DNA from: Oceanobacillus alkalisoli
GTDB taxonomy: Bacteria > Bacillota > Bacilli > Bacillales > Amphibacillaceae
NCBI RefSeq assembly: GCF_021556485.1
Contig: NZ_JAKGBW010000006.1
Span: 124,001 to 188,000, forward strand
Direction: 5' to 3'
DNA: 64,000 nt
Of this stretch, positions 54,961 to 64,000 are shown in pieces. Every line of letters begins with the position of its first letter. The stretch's first letter is position 1. Below the pieces are notes generated by a model. It was given only the letters and a program-made list of their open reading frames with translations. It did no database searches and was not told the DNA's origin. A program made the translations under genes and the position numbers.

Positions 54961-56010
54961 CTATTCTTCAAGTGCCTTCATGACTTTTCGTTTATTTATG
55001 GGTACAACGATGTCATGGCGTGCCAGCTCGATGTTAGGCTTTTGATGCAGCCACTCTTCTTGTATCTCTTCTCCTGCAGTTAAAGCAAGGATTGCAGATG
55101 GAATATCGGCTCCTGCTAAATGGGTAAATGCATAGCCGCCGCCAAATCGGGGATTAATGTCAATCACGTAATAATCTGTCCCATTAAAATAAACATCCGT
55201 GTTCATATAGCCTGCATGGCCAAATCCTTTACCCAGCTGCTCGGCAATATCCCTTAATTCCGGTATATTTACGGTAATACATCGGTCAATATCCCCGCCC
55301 CTCATCCCTAATTGCTTCCTAGCAAAAGATGTTAGGAACTGACCGTTTAAATCGTTAAACATATCGACACTGAATTTATCCCCTTCAATCACTTCTTGAA
55401 TAATGATATTATCTTCCGATTTTCTCGAAGTATCTCCAGCAAGGGGACTTTCTTTAATTTCTTGAATAGCGTGCTGGTAAGCAAATTCCATATCCTCGAC
55501 ATTATCAATGATTTCAATGCCTATTGAAGCAGAACCATTACGGGGCTTCATGATTAATGGAAAGAATACCTCCTGTTTTTCCAATGCTTTCTTTGCATCT
55601 TCTACATGAAAGTAGGAAAGCGGAGATTTAACATCGAACGGTTCCAGCAGTTCCTTGTACTTTCCCTTATCCCGAACCTTTTCTACAACAGTGGAATTCG
55701 GTGCAAATACGGATACACCTAATTTCTCGAGTTCTTTTTTATGCTCCGATATTTCCGGCACTTCCCAATCATTCAATGGGACTAGACAGTCCACATCATG
55801 TTTCTTACAAATCTCGATAATAGCTTCCATATAATTGGTATCCGTTTGTTCAGGTATTACATAGTTTTCGTCCCCCGCTTGGAGCGACGGGGCATTGTAC
55901 TCAGGATCAGCAACAATTACTTTCCCTTCGATTTCAGCTTTTTTTAAAGCGTCTTTAAAAAAACCTACCAAGTCTATCCTTCTTGCTGTTGATGTCAATA
56001 AGATGTTCAA
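54961..56010 (-). CDS. ATP-grasp ligase
   Basis: The 349-residue protein has a pre-ATP-grasp Rossmann-like domain (starting NILLTSTARRIDLVGFF), an ATP-grasp central domain with PLIMKPRNGSASIGIEIID and IIQEVIEGDKFSVDMF, and the metal-binding DINPRFGGGYAFTHLAG. This is the carbamoyl-phosphate-synthase-like branch, whose members join a carboxylate to an amine. The M20 deacylase follows. Members beside peptide synthetases can make small peptide bonds, but no specific product can be named. Confidence 0.82.
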   Translation of the reverse strand: MNILLTSTARRIDLVGFFKDALKKAEIEGKVIVADPEYNAPSLQAGDENYVIPEQTDTNYMEAIIEICKKHDVDCLVPLNDWEVPEISEHKKELEKLGVSVFAPNSTVVEKVRDKGKYKELLEPFDVKSPLSYFHVEDAKKALEKQEVFFPLIMKPRNGSASIGIEIIDNVEDMEFAYQHAIQEIKESPLAGDTSRKSEDNIIIQEVIEGDKFSVDMFNDLNGQFLTSFARKQLGMRGGDIDRCITVNIPELRDIAEQLGKGFGHAGYMNTDVYFNGTDYYVIDINPRFGGGYAFTHLAGADIPSAILALTAGEEIQEEWLHQKPNIELARHDIVVPINKRKVMKALEE

Positions 56011-56270
56011 CTTGTTCAGCTCCTCGTTGTTTATATCATTTTTTCAGAAACAAGATATTAATATTTACCCAGCATGGTAAACTTTAATCTTTCCCTTTAT
56101 TCTTAATACTCACAACTCAGGAGCCTTTACATTTCCTATCTTATATTGCAGTGATTAGCGGGAACAGCAATAAACTATAACTACTATATTGAAATAGACA
56201 ATTTTCGCTATATGAGAAGGGTACATAGAGAGGTTTTTGTGTTTGCGGAAGAGCTAATGATTTTAATAGC

Positions 56271-56407
56271 AATACCCCCACCTCTAAATAGAAGGGTAAT
56301 TCAAAATGTGCAGTTGGAGGATAAACAGTCCGTAAATCCCTGATTCTGTTCAACTAACACTTAGTGGGGAAGAAAGAAACCCTCCACTAAGTGAAGTTTC
56401 ACTTTAT
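56271..56407. repeat. Dispersed structured repeat, copy 6 (left end truncated)
   Basis: It has the CCCCCACCTC and ACAGTCCGTAAATCCCTGAT parts and a short hairpin with arms CACTTAGTGG / CCACTAAGTG. Compared with copy 2, these carry two compensatory changes. Its right edge overlaps the sfp-type stop codon. Confidence 0.88.
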
Positions 56408-57105
56408 GTCTTCAGATTCAATCTAACAGGCTTATCAATGTAATCCACAATTTCCTCTATCGTCAGTTCTTGAATCCTACTATTAAATTTATTGGTTTCT
56501 GACACAACTGAAATTAAATAATCATCTTTTTTTGAACTAAAATAATGCGCAGACGGAAAGTTATTTCTTGATTCATCTGATACAATTTGTTGATCCAAAT
56601 CAATTTCAATTTGATTTAATGGTAAATGTAATCCCATTCCTAACAGCTTGACATAGCCTTCTTTGATCGTCCACAGTTTATAAAAACGGTCTAGTTGCTT
56701 CATTTTTATCCCATTCACTACATAGTTCCTTTCCTTATTTGTAAATATCATTTCACTCAATTCAAGAAAAGAGTCGATTGGGATAATTTTTTCAGCATCA
56801 ATTCCGATTGGATGATTATCGAAAGCTACAAATACACCTTTTTCAGAATGAGAACAATTAAAATGGCAATCCACCACATCAATAGATGGTTTTCTATAAG
56901 CATTATAAACATAATTGATTTCTTGAAAAGGAATAGCATATTTTCTGCTAATAACTGTTCTGGTTATCATATCCCCAAGCAAAGATTGTTTCTTCTGGAG
57001 ATTATCTTTTATCTTTTTCACTCGTTCTTTTTTTGTGATCTGGAGCCACTTTTCGATTATACGATCCGTCATCGTACCGTCAATCTTGCAGTAATAAATT
57101 TCCAT
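56404..57105 (-). CDS. 4'-phosphopantetheinyl transferase, Sfp type
   Basis: The 233-residue enzyme loads the phosphopantetheine arm onto carrier domains. It has the motifs IGIDAEKIIPID near residue 97 and WTIKEGYVKLLGMGL near residue 145, with the metal-binding acidic residues. It activates the carrier-protein domains of the synthetase encoded upstream. The exporter gene ends nine bases before its start. Its TAA stop is shared with the edge of the repeat. Confidence 0.9.
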   Translation of the reverse strand: MEIYYCKIDGTMTDRIIEKWLQITKKERVKKIKDNLQKKQSLLGDMITRTVISRKYAIPFQEINYVYNAYRKPSIDVVDCHFNCSHSEKGVFVAFDNHPIGIDAEKIIPIDSFLELSEMIFTNKERNYVVNGIKMKQLDRFYKLWTIKEGYVKLLGMGLHLPLNQIEIDLDQQIVSDESRNNFPSAHYFSSKKDDYLISVVSETNKFNSRIQELTIEEIVDYIDKPVRLNLKT

Positions 57106-57114
57106 GTTTATTTT

Positions 57115-58353
57115 TCACCCACTCATAGGTTTCCATTTGAAGTATAGAAAGAAAAGCAAGCTAATCATCATCAAGATTCCTGCATATATCATCACGACTG
57201 TATAAGCAGCAAACTGTTCAAACATGAATCCAATTAAAAATTGTCCTAGTGGAATAACAGCTGTCACAAGGGCAATTACAACAGAATTTACTCGCCCCAG
57301 CAAATGCCTCGGTGTCATTTTTTGAATCACAGCGTTTAAATTTACGTTTAAAATGCCGAAAATCGCACCAATTCCTAGTAATACACCACATAAAAGTAGC
57401 AGGACATAAATCGTTTGTTCAATATAACCAGCGGAAAAAATGGTAAGCCCCTTTCCTGCGACAGAAATTCCAGCTAGAAAGAGTGCAGCGATAATAAACT
57501 TTCTTAAGCTATGCTTCTCGAAACTATTCGCTAAGACTGCTCCGACAATCAGCCCTAGAATAATAGAAGCTTCACTGATACCAAATTGAATATCTGTAAA
57601 GTGTAAAACTTCCTTTGTGATATAAGGAATACCTATCGTATAAAGCGGCATGATAATCAAATTCACCAATAAAGACACAATGGCGATGACCAACACGAGA
57701 TTCTCGTTTTTCAAAAATTCGAGACCGGATTTAAAATCGATAAAAAACTGCTTCCACGTTTTTTTATGCTCCTCTGGCTTATCCATCACAATGAAGCATT
57801 CAAAAAATGCCGCAATGAAAAAGATGCAAGTTACGATGGATAAAATAAACTCTAAACCAAAAAAACCATAAATAATCCCAACAATTAAGGGGGAGAATAA
57901 GTTTCCAAATGTTGTCGCCAATGTGTTCACCGAGTTTGCTTTTACAATTTGCTCCTCTTCTACAAGTAAAGGAATCGATGAACTCACTAATGGAGTGTAC
58001 ATACCACTAATTACTGAATATAGTAATAAAATTACTGTGACGGATAAAACATCCATTTGTCCCTGAAGCACCATGTAGATTCCGATAAATCCTAGCAGTC
58101 CACTACATACGTCGTAAATCACCATTAAATATTTCTTATTAAACCAATCCGAGAATACGCCCGATGTTGGAGTGAGAACAACAGACGGGATATAGGCAAT
58201 CGCAATAATTGAAGCGAAAAGTACTTCTGATTGTGTCATTTCTAGCAAATATAATGCAAACGAATAGCGCAATATCAAGGTAGCCATTAAAGAAGCAACT
58301 TGGCCGCCGACTAAGAGTACAAAATTCTTATTTCCTGCTAAACTATTCTGCAC
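57115..58353 (-). CDS. MFS exporter, EntS-like (MFS_3)
   Basis: The 412-residue protein has twelve predicted segments. It starts GNKNFVLLVGGQVASLMATL and contains the MFS loop SDWFNKKYLMVIYD and the MFS_3-like segment KMTPRHLLGRVNSVVIAL. This branch includes exporters of siderophores and peptides made by synthetases. It lies between the synthetase and Sfp genes, so it probably exports the peptide. The GTG start follows GGAGG by six bases. Confidence 0.85.
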   Translation of the reverse strand: MQNSLAGNKNFVLLVGGQVASLMATLILRYSFALYLLEMTQSEVLFASIIAIAYIPSVVLTPTSGVFSDWFNKKYLMVIYDVCSGLLGFIGIYMVLQGQMDVLSVTVILLLYSVISGMYTPLVSSSIPLLVEEEQIVKANSVNTLATTFGNLFSPLIVGIIYGFFGLEFILSIVTCIFFIAAFFECFIVMDKPEEHKKTWKQFFIDFKSGLEFLKNENLVLVIAIVSLLVNLIIMPLYTIGIPYITKEVLHFTDIQFGISEASIILGLIVGAVLANSFEKHSLRKFIIAALFLAGISVAGKGLTIFSAGYIEQTIYVLLLLCGVLLGIGAIFGILNVNLNAVIQKMTPRHLLGRVNSVVIALVTAVIPLGQFLIGFMFEQFAAYTVVMIYAGILMMISLLFFLYFKWKPMSG

Positions 58354-58408
58354 CTGTCTCCTCCATTCCTTTCACAGCTTGAAAGAATGGGATCACTGCT
58401 TTGCATAA

Positions 58409-58488
58409 CAGAAATCCCTGATTCTGTTCAACTAACATTCAGTGAGGGAGGTAGTAAGCAAGCCCCACTGAATGAAGTTTCACTTTAT
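58409..58488. repeat. Dispersed structured repeat, copy 7 (right half)
   Basis: It holds AAATCCCTGATTCTGTTCAA, the short hairpin CATTCAGTG / CACTGAATG, and the end GAAGTTTCACTTTAT. The last bases contain the stop codon of the synthetase gene. Confidence 0.85.
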
Positions 58489-61400
58489 CGATTACGATGA
58501 GCAATGATATCCTTTAAAATCGAGGAAACAATGCTAGCATTTTTCGATAAAAATTCACCAGTCAGCATATCTTCATGTTCCCCGACAGATGGGTATTCAT
58601 AATACCCTCTAACAGTAAGTTCTTCCCATTTCCCTCTTGTATCTTTCAAATGTCCTACTTTTCCCTCAACCTTTAGCAAATGCAGATTCGAGTCTAATGG
58701 AGATGGGAGATTAACGATGTCTTTCGTATACTGGTAATAATTAATAAAACTATTAACAATATCTTTTCTCATCTCCTCATCTAAAGACATATAGATACTA
58801 AAGTCCCCAGTTACTTCTGCATCAACACTTGATTCAATAGCTTCCATACTAATATGATTAAAGCTGTCTTCTTCTACAACATAGCTATCTATTAAGATAA
58901 TATCGTCTACCTGATATCCACTTGCCTCAAGTATGCGAGCTACTTCCATGGCGATTGTGCCGCCAAATGAATAGCCAAGCAACGTGTATGGTCCTTCTTT
59001 TTGTAAAGCAATTACTTGATCTGCATAGTAATTTAGAATATCCTCATTCGCCACAAAGTTAAACATATAGAACGAATGCGTCTCGAGATAGAGTGACAGA
59101 TTCTTATATAAAATGCTGTAGCCGATTTGCGGCATATGAGGTGGGAAAACAAATACATGCTGTTCTTTTTTCTCATTAAGTAATACGACTGATGGCTGAT
59201 TATATACTGCTTCTATCTTCTGCTTTCCAATTGTTTGATATTCATTTGCCTGTTTTGCCTGATTCGTCAGTTCCACTAGTTTTTCTACATACGTATTTCC
59301 AATTGTCTCTAACAGTTTATCGTCTATTTCCAGTTTATCCGCTCCGAAATTTATTCTCAATTTATGATTGATTACGAGAGCATTTATATCTAAAGAAGAC
59401 AACGAAAGGATTTCCTCGCCAACTTCTGAACCACCCGAATAACTGGAATGTCCAAACTCACCATGCTCCACATCCGAATCGATTTGTCCCAAGTAATTAA
59501 AGCTTATTTGTGGTTGCTCATCATTAGTAAATTCATCTTGAGAGTTAGATAATAATCCCCAGCCAATGCCACCGTTTGGTACTTGATCAATGATTTCCTT
59601 CGTGTTGAAAATCGTTTCTGTCAAAGTTTCACCAGCCTGTAACGGTAGATTAATTGGATAGCTAATGGTAAACCAGCCAACGGTCCTTGATAGATCAAGG
59701 TTGAATAGATCTGCATTCCTTCCATGCCCTTCTAATAATACAGGTATCGTGCCTTCAAGAGAAAATACTTCTTGGACCGCTAATCGTAAAGCTGCAAGTA
59801 ATAAATCGTTCATTCTTGCATCAAATACTTTCGGAGCAAGATATAACAAGGTTTCCGTTTGATCCTCGGTTAATTCTTTAGAATTGACACGACGACTTTT
59901 CCATTTTCTCTCTCGCACATTTCGTAGTGGAATCTGTACGGTTTCCTCTTCTGCTATCTTCTCCCAGTATGCATATTCATTCTGCAGTTCTTCTGAGTTA
60001 CGATGTTTTTGCAATTGGTCTACCCATGCTTTCACCGAGTGGGTTTTCTCTTCCAAAATGATTTGTGAACGTCCTTCTATCACTTGATGGTAAGCTGTAT
60101 AGAAATCTTCTAAAATAATTCTCCAAGATACACCGTCAACAACGAGATGGTGAATCACAATCAACAGGTGATCTCCCTCGTCCATTTGAAACAGAACTGC
60201 TCTCACCAATGGACCGGTTGCTAGGTTCATAGACTGCTGTGTCCGTTCCGTAATGACATTTATTTCTTCTTCACTATTTGTTTGTACGACTTCAAAATTA
60301 TAATTATTATCTACCGGTTGAATCATTAATTCATTCGATTGTTGACCTTTATACGTTATCCGCAAGGCATCATGGTGCTCGATAATAGCCCGGAGTGCTT
60401 TTTCCGTTGCTGTTTCGTCTATTCCTTCTTTGTTAAAGAGAAATACAGATTGATTAAAATGATGGAAGTCTTCGTTCAATGACGTATATTGTCTTTGAAT
60501 CGGCGTCATGGGAACAGGCCCAGTTATCTCCTTTTGGCTGATGATATCAACATCTTTTGTAAAACAACTGATCTCAGCAATGGTTGGATATTTAATCAAA
60601 TCGCTAATTTCAATTTTAATGCCAACCTTCCTTAACTTACCTATCATTTGGATCCCTTTAATCGAGTCTCCGCCAACTTCAAAGAAGTTAGCTTCTCTTG
60701 AATCAATCTTCTGCCCTAATACTTCTGACCAAATGACAGCAATCACTTCTTCTTTCTCATTTTCAAATGTCGCTGGTTCAGTATTCTCATGGAGTACTGG
60801 TTTAGGAAGTTGCCTTTTGTCTAGTTTCCCATTAATATTCAACGGGAACTGGGCCATTTCAATAAAGTATCGCGGCATCATATATTCCGTTAAATAAGGA
60901 CGAGCCAATTCTCGTATATTGCCAGACTGTTTCTCATTTAAAATATAATAAGCAATTAATTGTTTCTCTTCCTTGTCAAAAATAATAGCAATATTCTCGA
61001 TTTCTTTTATATTTTTTAAGAGTGTCTTTTCAATTTCACCTACTTCAATACGATAGCCTCGTATTTTCACTTGATCATCAGTCCGGCCTGTAAATTCGAT
61101 ATTTCCATCCACTTTCAAGCGTCCCATATCACCTGTCTGATATAGTTTTTGATTCGTTATATGTTTAAGATGCACAAACTTCTCTCTTGTCATCTCTGGT
61201 TCATTCAAATAATGTGATGCGAGACCGTCTCCCCCAACATAAATTTCACCCCAGGCACCAATTGGAGCAAGTTCGCCATGCTTGTCCAAAATATAAGCCG
61301 TCGAATTTGAAATCGGCTTACCAAGCGGAACACTGACATCCTCTTTTAATGTTTTTTTGATTGGATAAGTTAAAGAAAATGTCGTGTTTTCTGTCGGTCC

Positions 61401-64000
61401 ATAGCCATTAATAATAGTGAGGCTTGGAGCATATTCTCTCGCTCGGTTCACAAATTTTGGTGATACGACATCTCCACCGGTAAGCAAATACGATAATGGC
61501 CTAAATATCTCTGGGTCTTCCTGACATAATTGATGGAATAGTGAAGCTGTAAGCCACATCACCGTCACTTGATTGTCTTTTAAATAGTGCTTCAGAGATT
61601 CACTATTTAAAATTATATCTTTCTTTTCAATACATAAAGTTATTCCATTTAATAACGAACCCCAAATTTCAAATGTATGGCTATCAAAAGCAAGCGACCC
61701 TGTCAATAACAATTTATCTTCACGTTTCCATTGCACGATATTGCTGTTTAATACTAATCTTGCCGCACTCTTATGTTTAATGACCACTCCTTTTGGTTTA
61801 CCTGTGCTACCCGAAGTATAAGAAATATATAAAGGGGAGTCCCCGTTCACTTCTTGACGTTGTTTGAACACTTTATTATATCGTTGCCAATCCGGTAAGG
61901 GAATCCCTTTCGTATTTGACCATTCGAATAAATCGGCGCCACTTAAATTAATGATTAAGCTCGGATTCGCATCCTCTACAATGGTCGCTAGTCGTGAAAC
62001 TGGATTATCCATGTCAAGTGGTAAATAAGTAGCACCGCACTTTACAATTGCCAAAATGGAAATGATTGCGTCAGCGGACCTATCTGCTGTTAATCCCACT
62101 ACATCCTGCTTCATCACTCCAGCTTCTTGTAGATAATTTGCCATTTGATTACTTTGCCGATCTAACTCCTCATACGTTATTTCTTTATCATCATGTTGAA
62201 TTGCAACTTTATGAGGGATTTGCTTCACTATATTATTGAAAACTTGAATGATAGAGTTTTCCTTTTCATACGTACGGTTCGTGTCGTTAAAATCATCATA
62301 AATAAAGTCAATTTCATTTTTCGTAAGGACAGAAATATTAGCTAACTTCACATACTTATACTCTAGTAAATGAGAGAGGAGGTTGACATAGTTTTCTAAT
62401 AAAAGCTGCATTTGTTCATCTGAAAATAATTCATCACTATAAGAAAGCGATAGTAGTAACTCCCCGTCTTCTTCAGCAGATTGCAGTGTCATATCAAACT
62501 TCTCAATTGGCTGTTCGATCAGATAATCCTCAATAATCAATCCATCCATCTGAATTGTTCCGATGTCTGAATTTTGCATGACAAACATGACGTCAAACAA
62601 AGGATTTCTTCCTGATTCTCTTGGTATATTCAGTTCGGATACAAGTTCATCAAATTGATAATGGCTTCGTTCATAATCTTGCAGGAAATTTTGATGTACT
62701 CCCTTTAAGAAATCATGAAATACTTGATTTCCGTTCACATTATTTTTCAATGCCAACGTATTTACGAACATCCCGACCATTTCAGTAAGATCTTCATGAT
62801 CTCTTCCTTCTACACTTGTTCCAACTACTATATTTTCTTCTCCTGTATACTTTTCGAGTAAGACATAGTAGGAAGCAAGGAGAACCGAATATAAAGAAAC
62901 ATTACTTTCTTTTGCATAACCTTTTAGATCCTGCAGGAGTGTATGATCTAAACGCTTCGTTATTGCCTTTCCAGAATAAGAATGTTTATTCGTTCGACTT
63001 GCGTCTAGTGGGAAGTCAAGTTTAGGAATATCATCGGAAAATCTATCTAACCAGTATTGACGATCCGTTTTATGGACTTCTGATTCGCTTTGCTGTAATT
63101 GCCATTCGGAGTAATCCTTGTATTGTAAGGGATGCCATTCAAGTGCTTCTCCGTTATATAACTTGGAAAATTGACGGATTAGGATCCCAATGGAAGTTCC
63201 ATCTGCAATAATATGGTGTAAATCAAAAACAAGAATATGCTCATTCTGTTCTTTCTCAAATAAATATGCTCGGAATAATGGTCCTTCTTCTAAATCATAA
63301 GGTTGAATGATCTGCACAATTTCCTCGTCTACACTGTGATACATGATGGATCTTTCTTGAAGGGGAACCTCCATTTGTTCATGAATCTGCTTTTTCGGAA
63401 TGTCATCTACTAGATGGAACGTTGTCCGTAATGCTTCATGTCCTTCCACTAATTTTTGCAGCACGCTTTGAATACGTTGTTTATTTATATCTCCTTTAAG
63501 TGTAAAAGCACTGGAAATATTGTAAACTGTACTGTCCCTATCCATATTCCACATCGTATACATTCTTTGTTCCGCAAACGACAAGTCATAATAAGCTTTT
63601 TCCTCTGATTTTGGAATGCTCATAAACAATTGCTTATCCAGACTCTGTATCATTCCAACCATCTCTTCTAAAATTGGATGATTATAAATATCTTTAATCC
63701 CTAATTGCACATCCCACTTCTTACGGATTTTAGAGATGAGGCTAGTTGCCTTTAACGAATGACCGCCAATTTCAAAAAAATGATCATAAACGTTAATTTG
63801 TTGGAGTCCAAGTACCTCTTTCCATAGATCGATCATCTCTTTTTCGAGTTCACTCACAGAATGATCTACTTCCGCCGTCTGGATATCACGTGCTTGTGGA
63901 AGCCTTGATTTATCAATTTTCCCATTTTTATTTAACGGTAATTTCTCAAGCATTACAATTTGTTCCGGTACCATATAATACGGCAGTAAACCTATTAGCT
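58485..64000 (-). CDS. Nonribosomal peptide synthetase, last module and termination (N-terminal part outside the window)
   Basis: The frame is open to the right edge; 1838 residues are visible, of which 1829 follow the first in-window methionine (numbering below). In order: the tail of an A domain (1-30), a carrier domain with its serine in GGHSL (Ser73), a condensation domain (about 125-545, HHIIADG at 253-259), an A domain (about 575-1050, YISYTSGSTGKPKG), a second carrier domain (GGDSI, Ser1104), an epimerisation domain (about 1150-1570, HHLVVDG, EGHGR, FNYLGQ), and a thioesterase (about 1600-1829, GYSFGG). By alignment to the gramicidin A-domain positions I read the A-domain code as D-S-F-W-L-G-G-T-F-K, close to the valine code DAFWIGGTFK. 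The last residue is predicted to be D-valine. The thioesterase directly follows the epimerase domain. Confidence 0.93.
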   Translation of the reverse strand, partial: LIGLLPYYMVPEQIVMLEKLPLNKNGKIDKSRLPQARDIQTAEVDHSVSELEKEMIDLWKEVLGLQQINVYDHFFEIGGHSLKATSLISKIRKKWDVQLGIKDIYNHPILEEMVGMIQSLDKQLFMSIPKSEEKAYYDLSFAEQRMYTMWNMDRDSTVYNISSAFTLKGDINKQRIQSVLQKLVEGHEALRTTFHLVDDIPKKQIHEQMEVPLQERSIMYHSVDEEIVQIIQPYDLEEGPLFRAYLFEKEQNEHILVFDLHHIIADGTSIGILIRQFSKLYNGEALEWHPLQYKDYSEWQLQQSESEVHKTDRQYWLDRFSDDIPKLDFPLDASRTNKHSYSGKAITKRLDHTLLQDLKGYAKESNVSLYSVLLASYYVLLEKYTGEENIVVGTSVEGRDHEDLTEMVGMFVNTLALKNNVNGNQVFHDFLKGVHQNFLQDYERSHYQFDELVSELNIPRESGRNPLFDVMFVMQNSDIGTIQMDGLIIEDYLIEQPIEKFDMTLQSAEEDGELLLSLSYSDELFSDEQMQLLLENYVNLLSHLLEYKYVKLANISVLTKNEIDFIYDDFNDTNRTYEKENSIIQVFNNIVKQIPHKVAIQHDDKEITYEELDRQSNQMANYLQEAGVMKQDVVGLTADRSADAIISILAIVKCGATYLPLDMDNPVSRLATIVEDANPSLIINLSGADLFEWSNTKGIPLPDWQRYNKVFKQRQEVNGDSPLYISYTSGSTGKPKGVVIKHKSAARLVLNSNIVQWKREDKLLLTGSLAFDSHTFEIWGSLLNGITLCIEKKDIILNSESLKHYLKDNQVTVMWLTASLFHQLCQEDPEIFRPLSYLLTGGDVVSPKFVNRAREYAPSLTIINGYGPTENTTFSLTYPIKKTLKEDVSVPLGKPISNSTAYILDKHGELAPIGAWGEIYVGGDGLASHYLNEPEMTREKFVHLKHITNQKLYQTGDMGRLKVDGNIEFTGRTDDQVKIRGYRIEVGEIEKTLLKNIKEIENIAIIFDKEEKQLIAYYILNEKQSGNIRELARPYLTEYMMPRYFIEMAQFPLNINGKLDKRQLPKPVLHENTEPATFENEKEEVIAVIWSEVLGQKIDSREANFFEVGGDSIKGIQMIGKLRKVGIKIEISDLIKYPTIAEISCFTKDVDIISQKEITGPVPMTPIQRQYTSLNEDFHHFNQSVFLFNKEGIDETATEKALRAIIEHHDALRITYKGQQSNELMIQPVDNNYNFEVVQTNSEEEINVITERTQQSMNLATGPLVRAVLFQMDEGDHLLIVIHHLVVDGVSWRIILEDFYTAYHQVIEGRSQIILEEKTHSVKAWVDQLQKHRNSEELQNEYAYWEKIAEEETVQIPLRNVRERKWKSRRVNSKELTEDQTETLLYLAPKVFDARMNDLLLAALRLAVQEVFSLEGTIPVLLEGHGRNADLFNLDLSRTVGWFTISYPINLPLQAGETLTETIFNTKEIIDQVPNGGIGWGLLSNSQDEFTNDEQPQISFNYLGQIDSDVEHGEFGHSSYSGGSEVGEEILSLSSLDINALVINHKLRINFGADKLEIDDKLLETIGNTYVEKLVELTNQAKQANEYQTIGKQKIEAVYNQPSVVLLNEKKEQHVFVFPPHMPQIGYSILYKNLSLYLETHSFYMFNFVANEDILNYYADQVIALQKEGPYTLLGYSFGGTIAMEVARILEASGYQVDDIILIDSYVVEEDSFNHISMEAIESSVDAEVTGDFSIYMSLDEEMRKDIVNSFINYYQYTKDIVNLPSPLDSNLHLLKVEGKVGHLKDTRGKWEELTVRGYYEYPSVGEHEDMLTGEFLSKNASIVSSILKDIIAHRNR

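Noticed and set aside
56141-56353. A 70-codon minus-strand frame starting MNRIRDLRTVYPP
   Set aside because: It is read through the dispersed repeat; the same N-terminal words appear where the frame of the CgeB-like gene runs into copy 2. It has no ribosome binding site and is repeat sequence.

Overview
The window looks like chromosome from a low-GC, spore-forming, motile Gram-positive bacterium of the Bacillaceae, probably in or near the Oceanobacillus/Virgibacillus group. The evidence is strong AGGAGG-type ribosome binding sites with frequent TTG and GTG starts, a CheV and two chemoreceptors, a proline T-box in front of proBA, ahpCF, and a cluster of spore-coat proteins resembling CotX and CotW. 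The genus is an inference; no rRNA or tRNA gene is present.

Layout: 1-9.9 kb is housekeeping and accessory metabolism: the end of a glycolate/lactate-oxidase-type gene, an M20 amidohydrolase with an MFS exporter, cheV, a decayed strip with TnpB remnants, an EamA permease with a divergent LysR gene, and pdxS divergent from its MocR-type regulator pdxR, without pdxT. 10-25 kb is the most distinctive part. It holds all five enzyme types needed to make UDP-2,3-diacetamido-2,3-dideoxy-mannuronate (WbpA, B, E, D and I-like) and at least five glycosyltransferases, two of which resemble the spore-crust enzymes CgeD and CgeB. It leads directly into an operon of CotX-, CotW- and DUF2642-like coat proteins. 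I read it as a spore-crust glycosylation locus. 25-31.5 kb is a degraded stretch (chemoreceptor pseudogene, broken MntA/HepT toxin-antitoxin debris) around one intact chemoreceptor and a secreted beta-helix protein with a 3' frameshift.

31.7-42.5 kb is a taurine dissimilation region: an amino-acid permease, taurine:pyruvate aminotransferase (tpa), sulfoacetaldehyde acetyltransferase (xsc), alanine dehydrogenase to regenerate pyruvate, a YeiH-type exporter that could remove sulfite, LysR and GntR regulators, and a bile-acid/sodium symporter family protein next to them. 42.8-48.5 kb has proBA under a T-box and ahpCF under a strong promoter with a PerR-like box. 48.5-54.9 kb has a membrane chemoreceptor, a ketopantoate-reductase-like gene, an ABC exporter pair and an M20 deacylase. 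55-64 kb is the 3' part of a nonribosomal peptide cluster: ATP-grasp enzyme, Sfp-type phosphopantetheinyl transferase, MFS exporter, and a synthetase ending C-A-PCP-E-TE, whose last A domain carries a valine-like code.

A family of structured intergenic repeats about 50-160 bp long (seven recognisable copies at roughly 14.8, 21.5, 26.2, 31.6, 45.3, 56.3 and 58.4 kb) runs through the window. Its hairpins include two compensatory base-pair changes between copies, and three genes end inside or at the edge of a copy. Two other MITE-like elements and a 51-bp tandem array are also present.
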